DNA from: Brasenia schreberi
Taxonomy: Eukaryota > Streptophyta > Magnoliopsida > Nymphaeales > Cabombaceae
Length of the DNA: 64,000 nucleotides
Assembly (NCBI GenBank): GCA_036023115.1
Contig: JAYKKT010000041.1
Span: forward strand, 6,188,501-6,252,500
Reading direction: 5' to 3'
The notes under the pieces are model-generated. The model did no database searches, was not told the DNA's origin, and was given only the letters and a program-made list of their open reading frames with translations. This document shows positions 21,737 through 32,845 of the stretch, piece after piece; position 1 is the stretch's first letter; the number at the start of each line of letters is the position of its first letter. Position numbers and translations under genes: made by a program.

Positions 21737-24607
21737 TTAGACTCGGAATAGGAGATCTAAATCGTAGGTCTCTTCTAAGACAGGCTCCGGGGCACCCTTG
21801 ACCCAGGTGGTCACAAGGGGTGGCTCCGGCTGTATTCGGGGAGTGTAGCCGATCCCATATCGGCTTGGGTTGGCCCTAGGTAGGATGGGCTCTAGGAGAC
21901 CCTGGTTTTGTGCCCCTAGACTCTTGTAGGGCGTGTAGCCCATGTTCAATAACATGTTCCACGACTTTTTGTTTTTTGAAAAGGTTGGATATAAGTCGTG
22001 GTCCTGGAACATGCTATCGTCCATATTAGGCTCGTATGGCCTTTTGTCAAGGGGTTTTGGAAATAGGGAACGCTTAGGTTTTCCTAAGAGAATTAAAGTC
22101 GGGAGGGGGCTTGCTTTGGGCGGCCCCTTCACACATACAACCTTCCTAGGGTTGTTCAATACGAGCCGAGGTGGCTCAACTATGATTTGCCCCAGGTTAG
22201 CCTCATGGGCCTGGGAGCTTGATAAACAAGGGGAGTTTATGATCCCCTGAAGCTGTGGGTGACTCTCACCTAGGATCACTACGACCTGGTCCCTAAAAGG
22301 GATCTTGACACACCTGTGGAAGGTGGATGGCACAGCGCACAAACTGTGTATCCAGGGCCTTCCCAGCAATAGGTTATAATGGGGGTGGATGTCCAAGACA
22401 TGGAACACCCCCGTGTGTTCGATCCCTCCCGTTTCCATTGGGAGTTCGATGGATCCTAAAGGTCTAGACGCATTACCATCGTATCCAGTGATAACGATGG
22501 GGCTTGGGTTCACTGAAGTCAAGGTGACTCCGATTTTGTACTCCACATGAAGTGGAAGGATGTTGAGCCCTCCTCCACCATCGACTAGGCACCTGTCCAG
22601 AGAGTGGTTGTTTAGAACCACATCGATATGCAGGGCCTCGTTATGGGTTTCGTAGGGTCTATCTACATCATCTTCCAAAAAAGTGATGGGCGATTTTGCT
22701 CCTAATAAAGCCACTTGGGCAGATAAGGATTCCGGACTTATGTTCGAATCAACCTTGGCCCTTTCTAGAATTTTCTCTAATACAAGTCTATGCCTAGGCG
22801 AGGTTTTTATAAGCTCTAGGATAGACATGTGGATAGGAATCTTTGAAAGGTGGTTTTCGAAATCATAAGGATTTAGGATGACTTTGTCCTTATCTGCTTT
22901 TGGCAGACCACTAGGGATACATGCTTTTGAGGGGCCAGGCACACTGACCACCTTTTGAGCACCTTGAAGGTGCGGGGGTTGATAGATCCTCCCGGATCTA
23001 GTGACTTCCCCCACGACCAGCCTAGGGTTCGCGCTAAACTTGGCTCTAAGGATGAGCTGAGGAGAACCTTGGATTTTCAAAACTGGTTTTACCGGGGTTT
23101 CCACTTTTGGTGGTCCCCGAATGACGACTTGGGCGGGCCTCTTGTATAATACAAGGATGGGCGCACAAGTAGGTCGACCAGGTTCTGGCTTTTGCGCTAG
23201 TTCCTTGGAAATGGTGAGGGTACATACCTCCTTTCCTTTCCCACTGCCACTGGCGTGTTTGGAAAAGGGTTCTTTGAAGATAGCTTGAGGTGGCTCAGGT
23301 TCCGCAGTGACCTGGAGACGGCCTTCTGCTATCAAGTTCTCAATTTTATTTAAAAGAGAGAAGCAACGTTTGGTATCATGGCCTTTGAGCCGATGATACT
23401 TACAAAATCGGTTTAAATACCCCCCTTTGGACGTGACTCCTTCGGGGATTTCAGGGAGTTCTATCATGCCCTGGGCAAGTAGGAGGTCTAGGACCTCCGA
23501 CACAGGTTGCCCCAGTGGAGTATACTCCCGTTTTTCAACCGGTTTTTGAAAATTGCGTTCCCTCTTATTTTCTAATTTTTCAAAATTTTTGGAAGTGCCC
23601 GCAATGCCTGGATCCACCCGGACATTGGCGATTTTATGGGGCTTTGCCCCTTTGTCCGTCGTGGGCAGCCCATATGTGATGGGCTTTTCCAAACGGGTTT
23701 TTGGAATGGCACTTCCTTTCCATAAGTGGTCGTATGTCCCTTTTCGCAAGTTGGTTTCGAAAAGGGAGGCCTTTTTTATCAACTTATGGAAAGTTGAAAT
23801 CTCATGGAGCGAGAGAAGGGTTTTTAACTCGCTTTTAAAATTATCCAGGATGAGCATTACTGCGCATCCTTCAGATATGGGCTCTCGCACTTGGCCCAAA
23901 AGCGACCTCCATCTTATAATGAAGGCATGTACGTCTTCGTTCATGCCTTGCTTTGTATCCCTTAAGGTATTCAGGGTTGGCTTGACTTCTACGTTGTGTG
24001 CAAATCTTTGCATAAAGCAGTTCGCTAACTCTTCAAAAGTAGCGAACTGGCTTAAGTCGTAGGAAGCCAGCCATTTGGCAGCTGTGCCTTTAAGGGATAG
24101 AGGGAACCAATACACCCATTTCATCGAGTCCTTTTTCTTCTTATGGGCTCGACGTGAGAAAAGCTGCAAGTGAGACCTAGGGTCTCCCATGCCATCATAC
24201 CGATGGAAGTTCGGTATTTCATCGTCACTATCTATTTCGTAGTCCATAGGAAGGAAATCAGACAGGGCGTAGCTTCTTTTCTCTTTATTCTGCCCTTTTA
24301 GCAACTGCTGTAGGGCTTTACGGTCCTTTTGTGTGAAGGACTCGTGGTATTGGTTGCCTTCCATTACGGAGGCCTCTTTTTGCTTGCGAGATTTTTCAGA
24401 TTTCTTTTTAGGCCTTTGTTCACCGTTCGATGAACATGAATCGCCTACTTCAGCCTCTTGGCTGAGAGCATCGATCTTGGCCTCAAACTCCCTTCTCAAA
24501 TCCTCGATTTCATCTAGTTTTATTTTGTTTTTGAAAATCCTCCTAGAGTGAGAACTTGATGCGCATGAGCCTTGGCTCGATACTTCACTTGGATTGGATT
24601 TTGACAT
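21737..24607 (-). CDS. gag-pro: gag-pro polyprotein of element D, uninterrupted
   Basis: The only open gag-pro in the window: 956 codons from the ATG at 24607 to TAA at 21737. It would make capsid, nucleocapsid and protease for a cytoplasmic virus-like particle. Domains: coiled-coil-like N-terminus (about residues 30-55); gag core with FHRYDG at 134-139, FPLSLKG and WLASYDL; nucleocapsid knuckle C402-x2-H405-x4-H410-x4-C415; basic proline-rich linker; protease with DGGGG at 676-680 (in place of the usual D-T/S-G), flap-like ITGYDGN and LLLGRPW. The acceptor-like run ends 26 nt upstream of the ATG. An in-frame TTG three codons earlier is a less likely start. Its own pol is truncated, so it cannot be autonomous. 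Confidence 0.9.
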   Translation of the reverse strand: MSKSNPSEVSSQGSCASSSHSRRIFKNKIKLDEIEDLRREFEAKIDALSQEAEVGDSCSSNGEQRPKKKSEKSRKQKEASVMEGNQYHESFTQKDRKALQQLLKGQNKEKRSYALSDFLPMDYEIDSDDEIPNFHRYDGMGDPRSHLQLFSRRAHKKKKDSMKWVYWFPLSLKGTAAKWLASYDLSQFATFEELANCFMQRFAHNVEVKPTLNTLRDTKQGMNEDVHAFIIRWRSLLGQVREPISEGCAVMLILDNFKSELKTLLSLHEISTFHKLIKKASLFETNLRKGTYDHLWKGSAIPKTRLEKPITYGLPTTDKGAKPHKIANVRVDPGIAGTSKNFEKLENKRERNFQKPVEKREYTPLGQPVSEVLDLLLAQGMIELPEIPEGVTSKGGYLNRFCKYHRLKGHDTKRCFSLLNKIENLIAEGRLQVTAEPEPPQAIFKEPFSKHASGSGKGKEVCTLTISKELAQKPEPGRPTCAPILVLYKRPAQVVIRGPPKVETPVKPVLKIQGSPQLILRAKFSANPRLVVGEVTRSGRIYQPPHLQGAQKVVSVPGPSKACIPSGLPKADKDKVILNPYDFENHLSKIPIHMSILELIKTSPRHRLVLEKILERAKVDSNISPESLSAQVALLGAKSPITFLEDDVDRPYETHNEALHIDVVLNNHSLDRCLVDGGGGLNILPLHVEYKIGVTLTSVNPSPIVITGYDGNASRPLGSIELPMETGGIEHTGVFHVLDIHPHYNLLLGRPWIHSLCAVPSTFHRCVKIPFRDQVVVILGESHPQLQGIINSPCLSSSQAHEANLGQIIVEPPRLVLNNPRKVVCVKGPPKASPLPTLILLGKPKRSLFPKPLDKRPYEPNMDDSMFQDHDLYPTFSKNKKSWNMLLNMGYTPYKSLGAQNQGLLEPILPRANPSRYGIGYTPRIQPEPPLVTTWVKGAPEPVLEETYDLDLLFRV

Positions 24608-24728
24608 GCTTTTCAAGCTTTTTCAAAATATCCTAAGTACAAGCAAAGAAAAAACAAGTTAAAACGACACCTTTTTACAAAATTTTCGCAAGACTTCTAC
24701 TTTAAAACTCGATTTTTGAAAGGCTCAC

Positions 24729-24746
24729 CTCCCACCGGGCGTGCCA
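24729..24746 (-). promoter_or_regulatory. Primer binding site of element D
   Basis: Reverse complement TGGCACGCCCGGTGGGAG lies 5 nt from the LTR end. Its last base differs from A (G for C). Its presence on this side of the LTR at 24752 is the key evidence that this LTR is a 5' LTR for D. Confidence 0.8.
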
Positions 24747-24751
24747 ATCTC

Positions 24752-27700
24752 TGTAGACGCGCGAAAATCCCCGCCTTCTTTGCCTTTTTCAGGGCTCGGA
24801 GCGGATCCTCTCGTATGTCTAAGGCCTATGTATGCAAACAGGGCGTGCCAACTAGCTTACCTAAGCTAGCGAAGATAGTTTTAACACTGACTTCTAAACG
24901 TGGCGACTGTGAGCAAGTAAGCTCTTGTCGTCGCAGACCTTCTTGCACCGATGCGCAAGGGTAAGTCTGTACGCTTTGCAAAAAAATTGAGTTTTGGAGA
25001 GAAAGTCTACGAAGCGGTTCGAGGTGTCTATTTCGGGTCTTTAAAATGCGATTGCATGTTTTAGATCACGTGGATTTGCACGTGCCTAAGTCTTTTCTTT
25101 TATCCCTTTTCGGGCCACCTAGTTTGTGTGTTATGAACACTCCACTACATAGGCGAATTCGAGCGGGGCTTGCTTCGATGCAATATGCGTCCTACCTCGT
25201 GGTATGGCATAGATGCAATGCAAACTCACGCTACTCCAAAGGGAAAACCCGAAATGTAAAGACAATACTGAAGGGAAATAACTGAAGGGAAATAACCGAA
25301 GGGAAATAAACGAAGGGAAATAACCAAAGGGAAATAACCGAAGGGAAATATGTATATATGATATGTATATGAGCCCTTACTCGGGTTTTGCAAATAAGAG
25401 CGAAGGCTCAATGTAGGTGCGTGCTGGAATTGAAAGACTTACACACACGACATGAAATTAAACCCAAATATAAATTGCAGTATGGCCTTGACTAAGGTCT
25501 TGGGAGTAAGAGCGAAGGCTCAATGTGTGTGAGAGTGCTTGAATTGAAAGACTACCCACACGACATAAATGAAACCCAAATATAACTGTAATAAGGCCTT
25601 TACTAAGGTCTTGGGAGTAAGAGTGAAGGCTCAATGTGTGTGAAAGTGCTTGAATTGAAAGACTTACTCACACGACATGAAATAAAACCCAAATAGTATA
25701 GGTCGGCCCTTACTTGGGTCTTTCAAATAAGAGCGAAAGCTCAATGTGTGTGAGAGTGCTTGAATTGAAAGACTTACTCACACGACATGAAATGAAACCC
25801 AAATAGTATAGGTCGGCCCTTACTTGGGTCTTTCAAATAAGAGCGAAAGCTCAATGTGTGTGAGAGTGCTTGAATTGAAAGACAACGCACCCAACTTAAG
25901 CAAAAACCCTTCGAAAATGAAAATATATATATATACTTATGTATTAGGGGCTGATTAGGCCCGTGTGTGTTCAAAATCGTGCACGACTAAGAGAGTGCAC
26001 GTGTGTGGTTGTGCCAAGCCACGTTATTACAAGTGGGGGGAGACTACGCTCCGTTATTACAACCCCGTATCAAATTGAATCTCAAGCAAGTATACAACTA
26101 AAGACCGAGTTTAGACACTTACGAGTAGCTGGTCCGTAGAGGCCTTGCTTGAGCGTGGGCTTGGCCTTCGCCTTGGGCTGCAAACGGGAGCTCCGCGAGG
26201 ATAGGTGACCAAAGGTGCTGGCCGGCTGCAAGTGGGGCGCGGGATAGGCACCTCGAAGGTGGCCGGCTGCAAATGGGTATCGCCTCGATATGGGGGGGGG
26301 TTAAAGAGGCTGGACCAAGTGAGTGTTTTGGGTCACTAGGGGAGTCGAGGGTTTAGGGAAGGTGGACCTAAAAGGAGTTTAGGGGAAGGCCGAATGGGAT
26401 AGGATGGTTAGGTAGTGGCCGGTAGTTTAGGTTATGCTAGGTTCGGCTAAGTGAAAAGGGGTGGTGGCAAAGGCTGAGATGATGATAGGGTGGGTGGCTA
26501 GGAGTGGAGAGGTAGTAGAGAAGGGTTTAGGTAGAGTTAGAGAATGCTTACCGAACGGGGAGAGGTGGCGGATGGAAGAAAGAAGAAGCCGGATGTGGGA
26601 GTTTGGCTGGTTCGGTTGGGTGAAGGTGGTGGCGTCCGGCTGGGGGATGGTGGTGGAAGGAAGAGATAAGGTGGCGGTGCAGGTAGAGCTGGTGGAGCAG
26701 GTGGAGAGTGGTCCCGGCTGGGCTGGAAAAGGATGGTCTCGGCTGGGTGAGGTGAGGGCTCTAGCTTCCAAAACCCGCCCCCAAGGGGGGGTTTAAATAG
26801 GGGATGGGTAGGTCGGTTAGGGCTGGGCTTGGGGTAGTGGTTAGGTGGTTTAGGTAGGGTGGTATGTAGATAAGGTGGGCTGGAAAGGGTTGGGCCAGAT
26901 ATTTTGAAAACTAGGGGTTTGGGTAGATTGTGGGCTAGGGGTGGTTTAGGGGTTTAGGGCTAGGTTAGGTGGTTGGGTTTTAGGGTGAGGTTTAGTGAGC
27001 TAGGTTAGGTGATTAGGCTAGGTTTAGGCTAGGATTAGGGAAATTAATCTAGGTTTAGGGAAGGATTAGGGAAGTGGGTTAGGTGATTAGGTTGGGATTA
27101 GGACGGGATTAGGGAAGTGGGTTAGGTGATTAGGTTTAGATTAGGGGTGGATTAGGGGTTTAGGCTAGGATTAGGCATTTTGGGTTAGGTTTAGGTGAAG
27201 GAGCTCCCTTTGCATGGCCCATAGACTTTAACCACCTCATGTTGGTGCAGCCCTAGGTTAGGTTTTAGCTAATTACAAGCTTAAACCCACTCAATTAGGC
27301 TAACCCACATGAAGTCAAGCTTAATTACAACACTCTTGATATTTTCCACCCCCACTCTCTCTCATGCCCAATATCCCACGTGAATTTCAAGTGGGCCCCA
27401 CCTCCATTTATGAGAAGGTGATGTGGGCCATGGATATGGATATTGGATTGGATCTCTGGATCCAAATCCAAATCCAAATCCAAGTCCACATATGGGTTTG
27501 GATTGGGATCTGGATATATATGGTCCAGATCCAATCCAAACTGAACTCTGACTCCTTCGAGCTGGGTTCGAAATGGACGATTTGTGCGGGGCCTGACAGC
27601 ATCAGTACTCCGTCTGCGTTGGGTCTTCGCCAACATGGTCGTCCGCCTCCGTTTCTGCCTTCCGGAGATGACTTCAAATGACATTTTGATAAGAACAGGG

Positions 27701-28020
27701 TCTTGGACGTTCGAGATCCTGGGGGTATGGATGTGATACAAGAGCTGCTATGCCGGGCTCGACATGTGCTCCGGTTCCGGGCTCTTCTTAGCTCTCCTGG
27801 TTCTGTTTGGATTAGGCCAAGCTGCTTCGGGGTTTCAAAAACGTGTTTTAAAAGGTTTTTAAAAGCCATATTATATATTTTTGAAATATGAAGTTTAAAA
27901 CGTATGTATAGGGTTGTCTGGAAGGCTCTTGGGTTTCCAGACTCAAAAATGGCCCTTTGGGGCTGCTTGTACAAAACCAGGTTTGTTTTAAGAAGTTCGT
28001 GGGATTTCAGGGTGTTTACA
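24752..28020 (-). repeat. Shared LTR: 5' LTR of D and 3' LTR of E
   Basis: Complete LTR of 3269 bp read on the minus strand, TGTAAACACC at 28020 to TCTACA at 24752. Internal map: 14-bp minisatellite 25262-25350 (about six GAAGGGAAATAAC units); 110-bp array about 25386-25890; donor GTAAGT (reverse of 26117-26122); TTTAAATA TATA site 26792-26799; telomere-like tract about 26800-27260. Very similar to the LTR at 50663-53950. Polypurine tract on the high side, primer binding site on the low side. Confidence 0.93.
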
Positions 28021-28334
28021 GATGCCCCTCTTTGGCCTTGTCCAAATCGATTTGGATAAGGGCAAAGATGACAAAACACCCCTTTTAATGTCTCCCTAGA
28101 TCTAGCCACGAAGAATATGGGATCGTCCCATTTTAGTAAAATCTCAATTTACAAACTCTGGTAGGAGGAGATATCACGCCAAAGGGTTCACTATGGAATC
28201 TGGTCCTAAATGGAATCATGTTTATGCAAGTACCATGCGTGGAATGCAAATGACATGGGTGTGGTGCTAAGAGTGGCGACCTCCCAAAGACCAGATGTGG
28301 TCGAACTCTAGAGACTTACAAGGCCTATTGCTCC
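28021..28334 (-). other. 3' UTR of element E, part nearest the LTR
   Basis: Begins with the reverse complement of the polypurine tract (CCCCTCTTT, 28025-28033) and continues as the E 3' UTR until F interrupts it. The last five bases, GCTCC (28330-28334), are the target-site duplication. The rest of this UTR resumes at 42984. Confidence 0.88.
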
Positions 28335-31300
28335 TGTAGACGCGCGAAAATCCCCCGCCTCTTCGCCTCTTTCGGGGCTTGGAGTGGATCTTATCGTGCG
28401 TCTAAGGCCTATGTATATAAATAGGGCATGCCAGCTAGCTTACTTAAGCTAGCGAAGATATATTTAACACTGACTTCTAAACGTGGCGACTGTGAGCAAG
28501 TAAGCTCTTGTCATCGCAGACCTTCTTGCACCGATGCGCAAGGGTCAGTCTGTACGCTTTTGCAAAAATCGAGTTTTGGGGAGTATAGTCCACGAAGCGG
28601 TTCGAGGTGTCTATTTCGGGTCTTTAAGATGCGATTGCATATTTTAGATCACGTGGATTTGCACGTGCCTAAGTCTTTTCTTTTATCCCTTTTTGGGTCG
28701 CCTAGTTTGTGTGTTATGAACACTCCACTACATGGGCGAATTCGAGCGGGGCTTGCTTTGATGCAATATGTGTCCTACCTCGTGGTATGGCGTAGATGCA
28801 ATGCAAACTCACGCTACTCCAAAGGGAAAACCCGAAATGTAAAGACAATACTGAAGGGAAATAACAGAAGGGAAATAACCGAAGGGAAATAACCGAAGGG
28901 AAATAACCGAAGGGAGATATGTATATATCTTATGTATATGAGCCCTTACTCGGGTCTTGCAAATAAGAGCGAAGGCTCAATGTGGGTGCGTGCTTGAATT
29001 GAAAGACTTACACACACGACATGAAATTAAACCCAAATATAAATTGCAGTATGGCCTTGACTAAGGTCTTGGGAGTAAGAGCGAAGGCTCAATGTGTGTG
29101 AGAGTGCTTGAATTGAAATACTACACACACGACATAAATGAAACCCAAATATAACTGCAATAAGGCCTTTACTAAGGTCTTGGGAGTAAGAGCGAAGGCT
29201 CAATGTGTGTGAAAGTGCTTGAATTAAAAGACTTACTCACACGACATGAAATGAAACCCAAATAGTATAGGTCGGCCCTTACTTGGGTCTTTCAAATAAG
29301 AGCGAAAGCTCAATGTGTGTGAGAGTGCTTGAATTGAAAGACTTACTCACACGACATGAAATGAAACCCAAATAGTATAGGTCGGCCCTTACTTGGGTCT
29401 TTCAAATAAGAGCGAAAGCTCAATGTGTGTGAGAGTGCTTGAATTGAAAGACAACGCACCCGACTTAAACAAAACCCTTCGAAAATGAAATATATATATA
29501 CACTTATATATTAGGGGCTGATTAGGCCCGTGTGTGTTCAAAATTGTGCACGACTAAGAGAGTGCACGTGTGTGGTTGTGCCAAGCCACGTTATTACAAG
29601 CGGGGGGAGACTATGCTCCGTTATTACAACCCCGTATCAAATTGAATTTCAAGCAAGTGTACGAGTAAAGACCGAGTTTAGACACTTACGAGTAGCTGGT
29701 CCGTAGAGGTCTTGCTTGAGCGTGGCCTTGGCTTTGGGCTGCAAACGGGAGCTCCGCGAAGGTATGTGATCAAGGGTGCTGGCCGGCTGCAAATGGGGCG
29801 CGGGATAGACGCCTTGAAGGGGGCCGGTGGCAAGTAGGTGGCGCCTCCAAGTAGGGAGTTTAGAGTGGCTGAATAAGTGGGTATTAGGATCACTAGGGAA
29901 GTTGGGTACTTAGGGAAACTGGACCTAAAAGGTGAGCTGATGGGAGGGCCGAGTAGGACACCTAGGGGGGTTGGCCGAATGGGAGATGGTGGCTAAGTAG
30001 TGGCCAGCAACTTGGGTTATACTAGGTTCGGCTAGGTTTAGGTGGTGGCGGCAAAGGGGCTGAGCTGAAGGGAGGATGGGTGGCTAAGAGTGGAGAGGTG
30101 GTAGAGAGGGGGCTAGGTAAGGTGCAAGGTACTTACCGAATGGGGAGAAGTGGCGGATGGAGTGGGAAAGTGGCGGGCAGGTGGCTGTCGGCTGGTTCAG
30201 TTGGGGGAAGATGATGGCGTCCGGCTGGGGGTAGTGGTGGTGGACGGAAGAGGGAAGGTGGCGGAGCAGGTGGCAGCTGGTGGAGCAGGTGGAGCTGCTG
30301 GGGAGTGGTCACGGCTGGATGAGAGATGGGAGAAGGAGAGGGCCCGGCTGGATGAGAGATGGGAGAAGGAGAGGGCCCGGCTGGATGGAAGGGTGGTTCC
30401 CACTTAGAAAACCCGCCCACAATGAGGGGGGTTTAAATAGGGGATGGGTAGGTCGGTTAGGGCTGGGCTGTGGGTAGTGGTTAGGTGGTTTAGGTAGGGT
30501 GGTATGTAGATAAGGTGGGCTGGATGGGGTTGGGCCAGATATTTTAAAACTAGGGGTTTGGGTAAATCGTGGGCTAAGGGTGGTTTAGGGGTTTAGGGCT
30601 AGGTTAGGTGGTTGGGTTTTAGGGTGAGGTTTAGTGAGCTAGGTTAGGTGGTTTAGGCTAGGATTAGGCTAGGATTAGGGAAATTAATCTAGGTTTAGGG
30701 AAGGATTAGGGGAGTGGGTTAGGTGATTAGGTTGGGATTAGGCCGGGATTAGGGAAGTGGGTTAGGTGATTAGGTTCAGATTAGGGGTGGATTAGGGGTT
30801 TAGGCTAGGTTTAGGCATTTTGGGTTAGGTTTAGGTGAAGGAGCTCCCTTAGCATGGCCCATAGACCTTGATCACCCCATGTTGGTGCAGCCCTAGGTTA
30901 GGTTTTAGCTAATTACAAGCTTAAACTCACTCAATTAGGCTAACCCACATGATTAACCCAAACTTGACACACAAGTCAAGCTTAATACAACACTCTTGAT
31001 ATTTTTCATCCCCACTCTCTCTCATGCCCAATATCCCACGTGAAACTCAAGTGGGCCCCACCTCCATTTATGAGAAGGTGATGTGGGCCATGGATATGGA
31101 TATTGGATTGGATCTCTGGATCCAAATCCAAATCCAAGTCCACATGTGGGTTTGGATTGGGATCTGGATATATATGGTCCAGATCCAATCCAAACTGAAT
31201 TCTGACTCCTTCGAGCTGGGTTCGAAACGGACGATTTGTGCGGGGCCTGACAGCATCAGTACTCTGTCTGCATTGGGTCTTCGCCAACATAGTCGTCCGC

Positions 31301-31673
31301 CTCCGTTTCTGCCTTCCGGAGATGACTTCAAATGCTATTTTAATAAGAACAGGGTCTTGGACGTTCGAGATCCTGGGGTGTGAATCAGATACAAGAGTTG
31401 CTGCGCCGGGCTCGACAGGTGCTCCGGTTCCGGGCTCTTCTTGGCTCTCCTGGTCCTGTCTTGATCGGGCCAAGCCACTTTGGGGTTTCAAAACATGTTT
31501 TAAACAGGGTTTTCAAAAGCTATATCATATGTTTTTGAAAGATAAAGTTTAAAACATATGTACAGGGTTGTTTGGAAGGCTCCTGGGTTTCCAAACTCAA
31601 AATGGCCCTTTGGGGGCTGCTTGTATAAAACCAGATTCGTTTAAGAAATTCGTGGGATTTCGGGGTGTTTACA
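28335..31673 (-). repeat. 3' LTR of element F
   Basis: 3339 bp, ends TGTAAACACC (31673) and TCTACA (28335). Internal map: minisatellite about 28850-28919; 110-bp array about 28952-29450; donor GTAAGT (reverse of 29684-29689); TTTAAATA TATA site 30432-30439; telomere-like tract about 30440-30910. It has a 13-bp stretch near 28928-28940 that is absent from the 5' LTR of the same element. Confidence 0.96.
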
Positions 31674-32845
31674 GATGCCCCTCTTTGGCCTTGTCCAAAT
31701 AGATTTGGATAAGGGCAAAGATGGCAAACACCCCTTTTAATGTCTCCCTAGATCTAGCCATGAAGAATATGGGATCGTCCCATTTTAGCAAAATCTCAAT
31801 TTTACAAACTCTGGTAGGAGGAGATATCACGCCAAAGGGTCCACTTATGGAATCTGGCCCTAAATGGGATCATGTTCATGCAAGTACCATGCGTGGAATG
31901 TAGATGACATGGGTGTGGTGCCAAGAGTGGCGACCTCCCAGAGACCAGGTGTGGTCGAACTCTAGAGACTTACAAGGCCTACTGCTCCAAGTGAGCAAAA
32001 ACCCTATGCTGTTCGATGTTCGGTTTTTAAAACTTATTTACAAAAGCTATTTACAAAAGGGACAACTGTCTTGAGTCTCGATCTTAAGGATCTCGAGCTC
32101 TTCGTGCTTGCCCTTGTTTGAGTCTTAACACTCGCTTATCTAGCGGAGGTTTTATAAGAAAACAAGCTTCATTTCAAATCCCTATGCCTTACTCGAAACG
32201 TCGAATTCTCAAACAAGATGAAATTCAAGTAAGTAAATCCTATTTTTACTTTAGGATTCCTCGAAATGAACCGTGCTTTAGCTTGGGATAAGCCAGGGAT
32301 GGGAAAGAGATACCACGGTCCCTTCTGAAGCGTCCCGTGGTTTGAGGCACAGAAGGCGGAAAACTGCTCTTTTTGAGCTTTTTGGCCTCTTTTTCCTTTT
32401 TTTTCATAGAGGGTCTCCCTTTGGGAGTATTTTTTCTTTAATCCCTCTTTTTTATAAGAGAATCGATTTTTCTCTTTGAAGTCTGGTTTCTTTCTTTTGG
32501 AAAGAGATTTTAAATGGGAAATTCCCTTTTAATTTGGGCCTTTGTTTTCCTTTTGGAAGGAGAAGAGAAGAGGGGAGGACTTATCCCAAGCCTACACTCG
32601 ATCCATTCCAGATCAGCCTATTTAGAAATAGCACGTACTACTTGCAAGTATCTTGCTATGTTGAACTAGGCCCTTCTTTGTAAGATGAAGGATTTTGAAA
32701 TGCAACCACGATTTTGAAAACTCCACTCTTTCACAAGTGCGAATTCTCTTACTTAGGGTCACATGAGTTGCTTTTGCACCTTATTCACACGTCTCAGGGC
32801 AGCTATCCCTCTTAAATTTTCGAAAACTGGAATTTAATCCAGATC
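31674..32845 (-). other. 3' untranslated region of element F with hairpin array
   Basis: About 1.17 kb between the LTR and the pol stop. The A-loop stems seen in A are present here on the minus strand between about 32310 and 32580 (for example GCTC-AAAAA-GAGC, CTCCC-AAA-GGGAG, TTCC-AAAA-GGAA), and CCACGG/CCGTGG is intact. The insertion target of F in E is the matching sequence near 31980 of this UTR. No open frame of note. Confidence 0.78.
31678..31686 (-). promoter_or_regulatory. Polypurine tract of element F
   Basis: Reverse complement of CCCCTCTTT, AAAGAGGGG, 4 nt from the LTR start at 31673. Same as in A, C, E and J. Confidence 0.85.
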
